Below, one piece after another: positions 63,065-64,000 of a DNA stretch of 64,000 nucleotides. Both the position numbers and the translations under genes were made by a program. Every line of letters begins with the position of its first letter. Position 1 is the stretch's first letter. This DNA is from Macrosoma leucophasiata (taxonomy: Eukaryota > Arthropoda > Insecta > Lepidoptera > Hedylidae): the NCBI GenBank assembly GCA_036365455.1, contig JAWQUS010000011.1, positions 1,136,001-1,200,000 of the forward strand. The letters are read 5' to 3'. The notes below the pieces were generated by a model. That model had not been told where the DNA came from and ran no database searches. It was given only the letters and a program-made list of their open reading frames with translations.

Positions 63065-63757
63065 TTGCGGCACGATATCAGATCCTTCAACACAAAATGT
63101 GTTGAGGAAACGATAGAGCGAAACAAGGGCTCCAAAGTGTTTGCAAGGGATCTGTCTATTGGACAGAGCCGGATGATGAAGCTGAAGACAGAGGACGGCA
63201 GTTTAGCGTCGACTAAGCCTGAGGTATTGCGGGAGATCGAGAGGTTCTATGGGCAGTTATATACCTCGGTTGCACAACCTGCCTCTGATTTGGTCAGAGA
63301 CCCGAGAGCCAAATTAACCCGACACTATACCGAAGCTATCCCAGACATCATCCTATACGAGATTAGGATGGCCCTCAAACAGCTTAAGAACAACAAGTTG
63401 CCCTTAGAGGACGGAATCACGACAGAGCTTCTGCAAGCGGGTGGATCACCGTTACTGAAAGTCCTTCAGAAGCTCTTTAATTCCGTCCTATTCGAAGGTA
63501 CTTCGCCAGAAGCATGGAACAGAGGCGTGGTGGTGCTTTTCTTCAAAAAAGGTGATAAAGCCCTATTGAAGAACTATAGACCCATCTCGCTTCTGAGCCA
63601 TGTCTACAAGCTGTTTTCGAGGGTAATCACGAACCGTCTCGCTCGCAGGTTTGATGACTTCCAGCCTCCCGAACAAGCCGGTTTCCGAAAAGGCTATAGT
63701 ACCATAGACCACATATACACACCTGCGGCAGGTTATACAGAAGTCCGAGGAGTATAA
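63065..63757 (+). pseudogene. RTE LINE reverse transcriptase, N-terminal half
   Basis: 230-residue frame; sense in this frame extends upstream to about 62935 through a stop (TAA for a probable CAA/CAG at 63039). Recognisable: KNNKLPLEDGITTELLQAGG (motif 0/1 region), KGDKALLKNYRPISLLSHVY (motif 1), PEQAGFRKGYSTIDHI (motif 2). A frameshift near 63718 sends the frame to a stop. In the next frame AFVDYEKAFDSVE (motif A with the catalytic D) follows at 63774-63812, preceded by a TGA, and GVRQGDV (motif B) is at about 63950. Confidence 0.9.
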
Positions 63758-64000
63758 CCGGCCATTATGATTAGCGTTCGTGGACTATGAGAAAGCCTTT
63801 GATTCGGTTGAAACATGGGCTGTGCTGCAGTCTTTACAGCATTGCCACATTGACTATCGGTACATCGAAGTGTTGAAGTGTTTGTATAAAAACGCCACCA
63901 TGTCAGTCCGAGTACAGGACCAAAGCACGAGAGCGATTCCTTTGCAGAGGGGAGTAAGACAGGGAGATGTCATTTTACCCCTGCTCTTCACCAATGCAAT

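Larger units (their letters stand above)
61801..64000 (+). mobile_element. RTE-type LINE, cut by the window end
   Basis: Starts near CAACACGCACTGGACCAGCG and carries an endonuclease frame, a reverse transcriptase frame and the start of the catalytic palm. It is damaged by frameshifts near 62905 and 63718 and by stops near 63039 and 63765, so this copy is inactive. The FADD motif, thumb and 3' tail lie beyond the window. Confidence 0.9.

Overview
The window is nuclear DNA of an insect, almost certainly a moth or butterfly (Lepidoptera). It is AT-rich and packed with transposon debris. Signs of Lepidoptera are short repeats starting ACTGGTGGTAG, repeats carrying the phrase CCCACTGCTGGGCA, Helitrons ending CAGCTAG, RTE and CR1-type LINE proteins, and Penelope-like elements. 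I found no host gene I can defend. Every long or recognisable reading frame is a LINE, a Penelope element or a shadow of a repeat. Two short orphan ORFs are listed as unidentified.

Working names. S1: about 290 bp, constant ACTGGTGGTAG start, oligo-A tail, more than 25 full or partial copies on both strands. S2/S2b: tRNA-derived SINEs whose head has a 7-bp acceptor stem (ACTTCAG/CTGAAGT or ACTTCGG/CCGAAGT). S3: tRNA-derived, head CGACCCGGTTAGTCCAGCGG. S4: tRNA-derived, head GCCTCGGTAGCCTAGTGG. S5: RTE-tail type repeat. S6: LINE 3' ends with a (GATTCT)n tail. L7: LINE C-terminal fragment encoding CMKRMMKVDEAREVC.

Layout. 1-8 kb: possible LTR end, S4/S1 copies, a GC-rich block with a 99-bp tandem repeat, a short Helitron. 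8-12 kb: a 49-bp-arm foldback around an S2 SINE, a 57-bp hAT-like micro-element inside a LINE reverse transcriptase fragment, S3/S1/S2. 12-19 kb: S3, S4, S5, S1, an inverted S2 dimer with 14-bp target duplication, a 221-bp element with 7-bp target duplication. 19.6-22 kb: a 2.1-kb hAT-like transposon splitting an S1 copy (8-bp duplication) and itself carrying S5 and a CR1-like LINE fragment. 25-28 kb: LINE fragment, palindromic S1 pair, and a piece of mitochondrial DNA (trnA-trnR-trnN order) inserted in an S1 copy and in turn split by an S2 SINE. 28-38 kb: S4/S1 copies, a 138-bp Penelope terminal insertion, a second 7-bp-duplication element, Helitron, and a 35-bp x 10 satellite of palindromic monomers. 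38-49 kb: MITEs, pyrimidine-rich duplicated tracts, S1/S3/S4/L7. 49.8-52.3 kb: Helitron containing a pogo-like DNA transposon containing a jockey-like LINE. 52.6-59.9 kb: long-TIR MITEs, S6, S1, S3. 60.0-61.06 kb: Penelope-like element with GIY-YIG ORF. 61.2-64 kb: Helitron termini, a LINE 3' end, and an RTE-type LINE (endonuclease plus reverse transcriptase) running off the window.

The main biological content is a readable insertion chronology. S1 copies served as landing sites for a hAT, mtDNA, a long-TIR MITE, a 7-bp-duplication element, a LINE tail and an S3 SINE, so the empty-site sequence of each insertion is known from the S1 consensus. The S1 3' tail resembles the 3' end of the CR1-like LINE present in the same window, which suggests that LINE as its mobilising partner. 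All family assignments are by eye.
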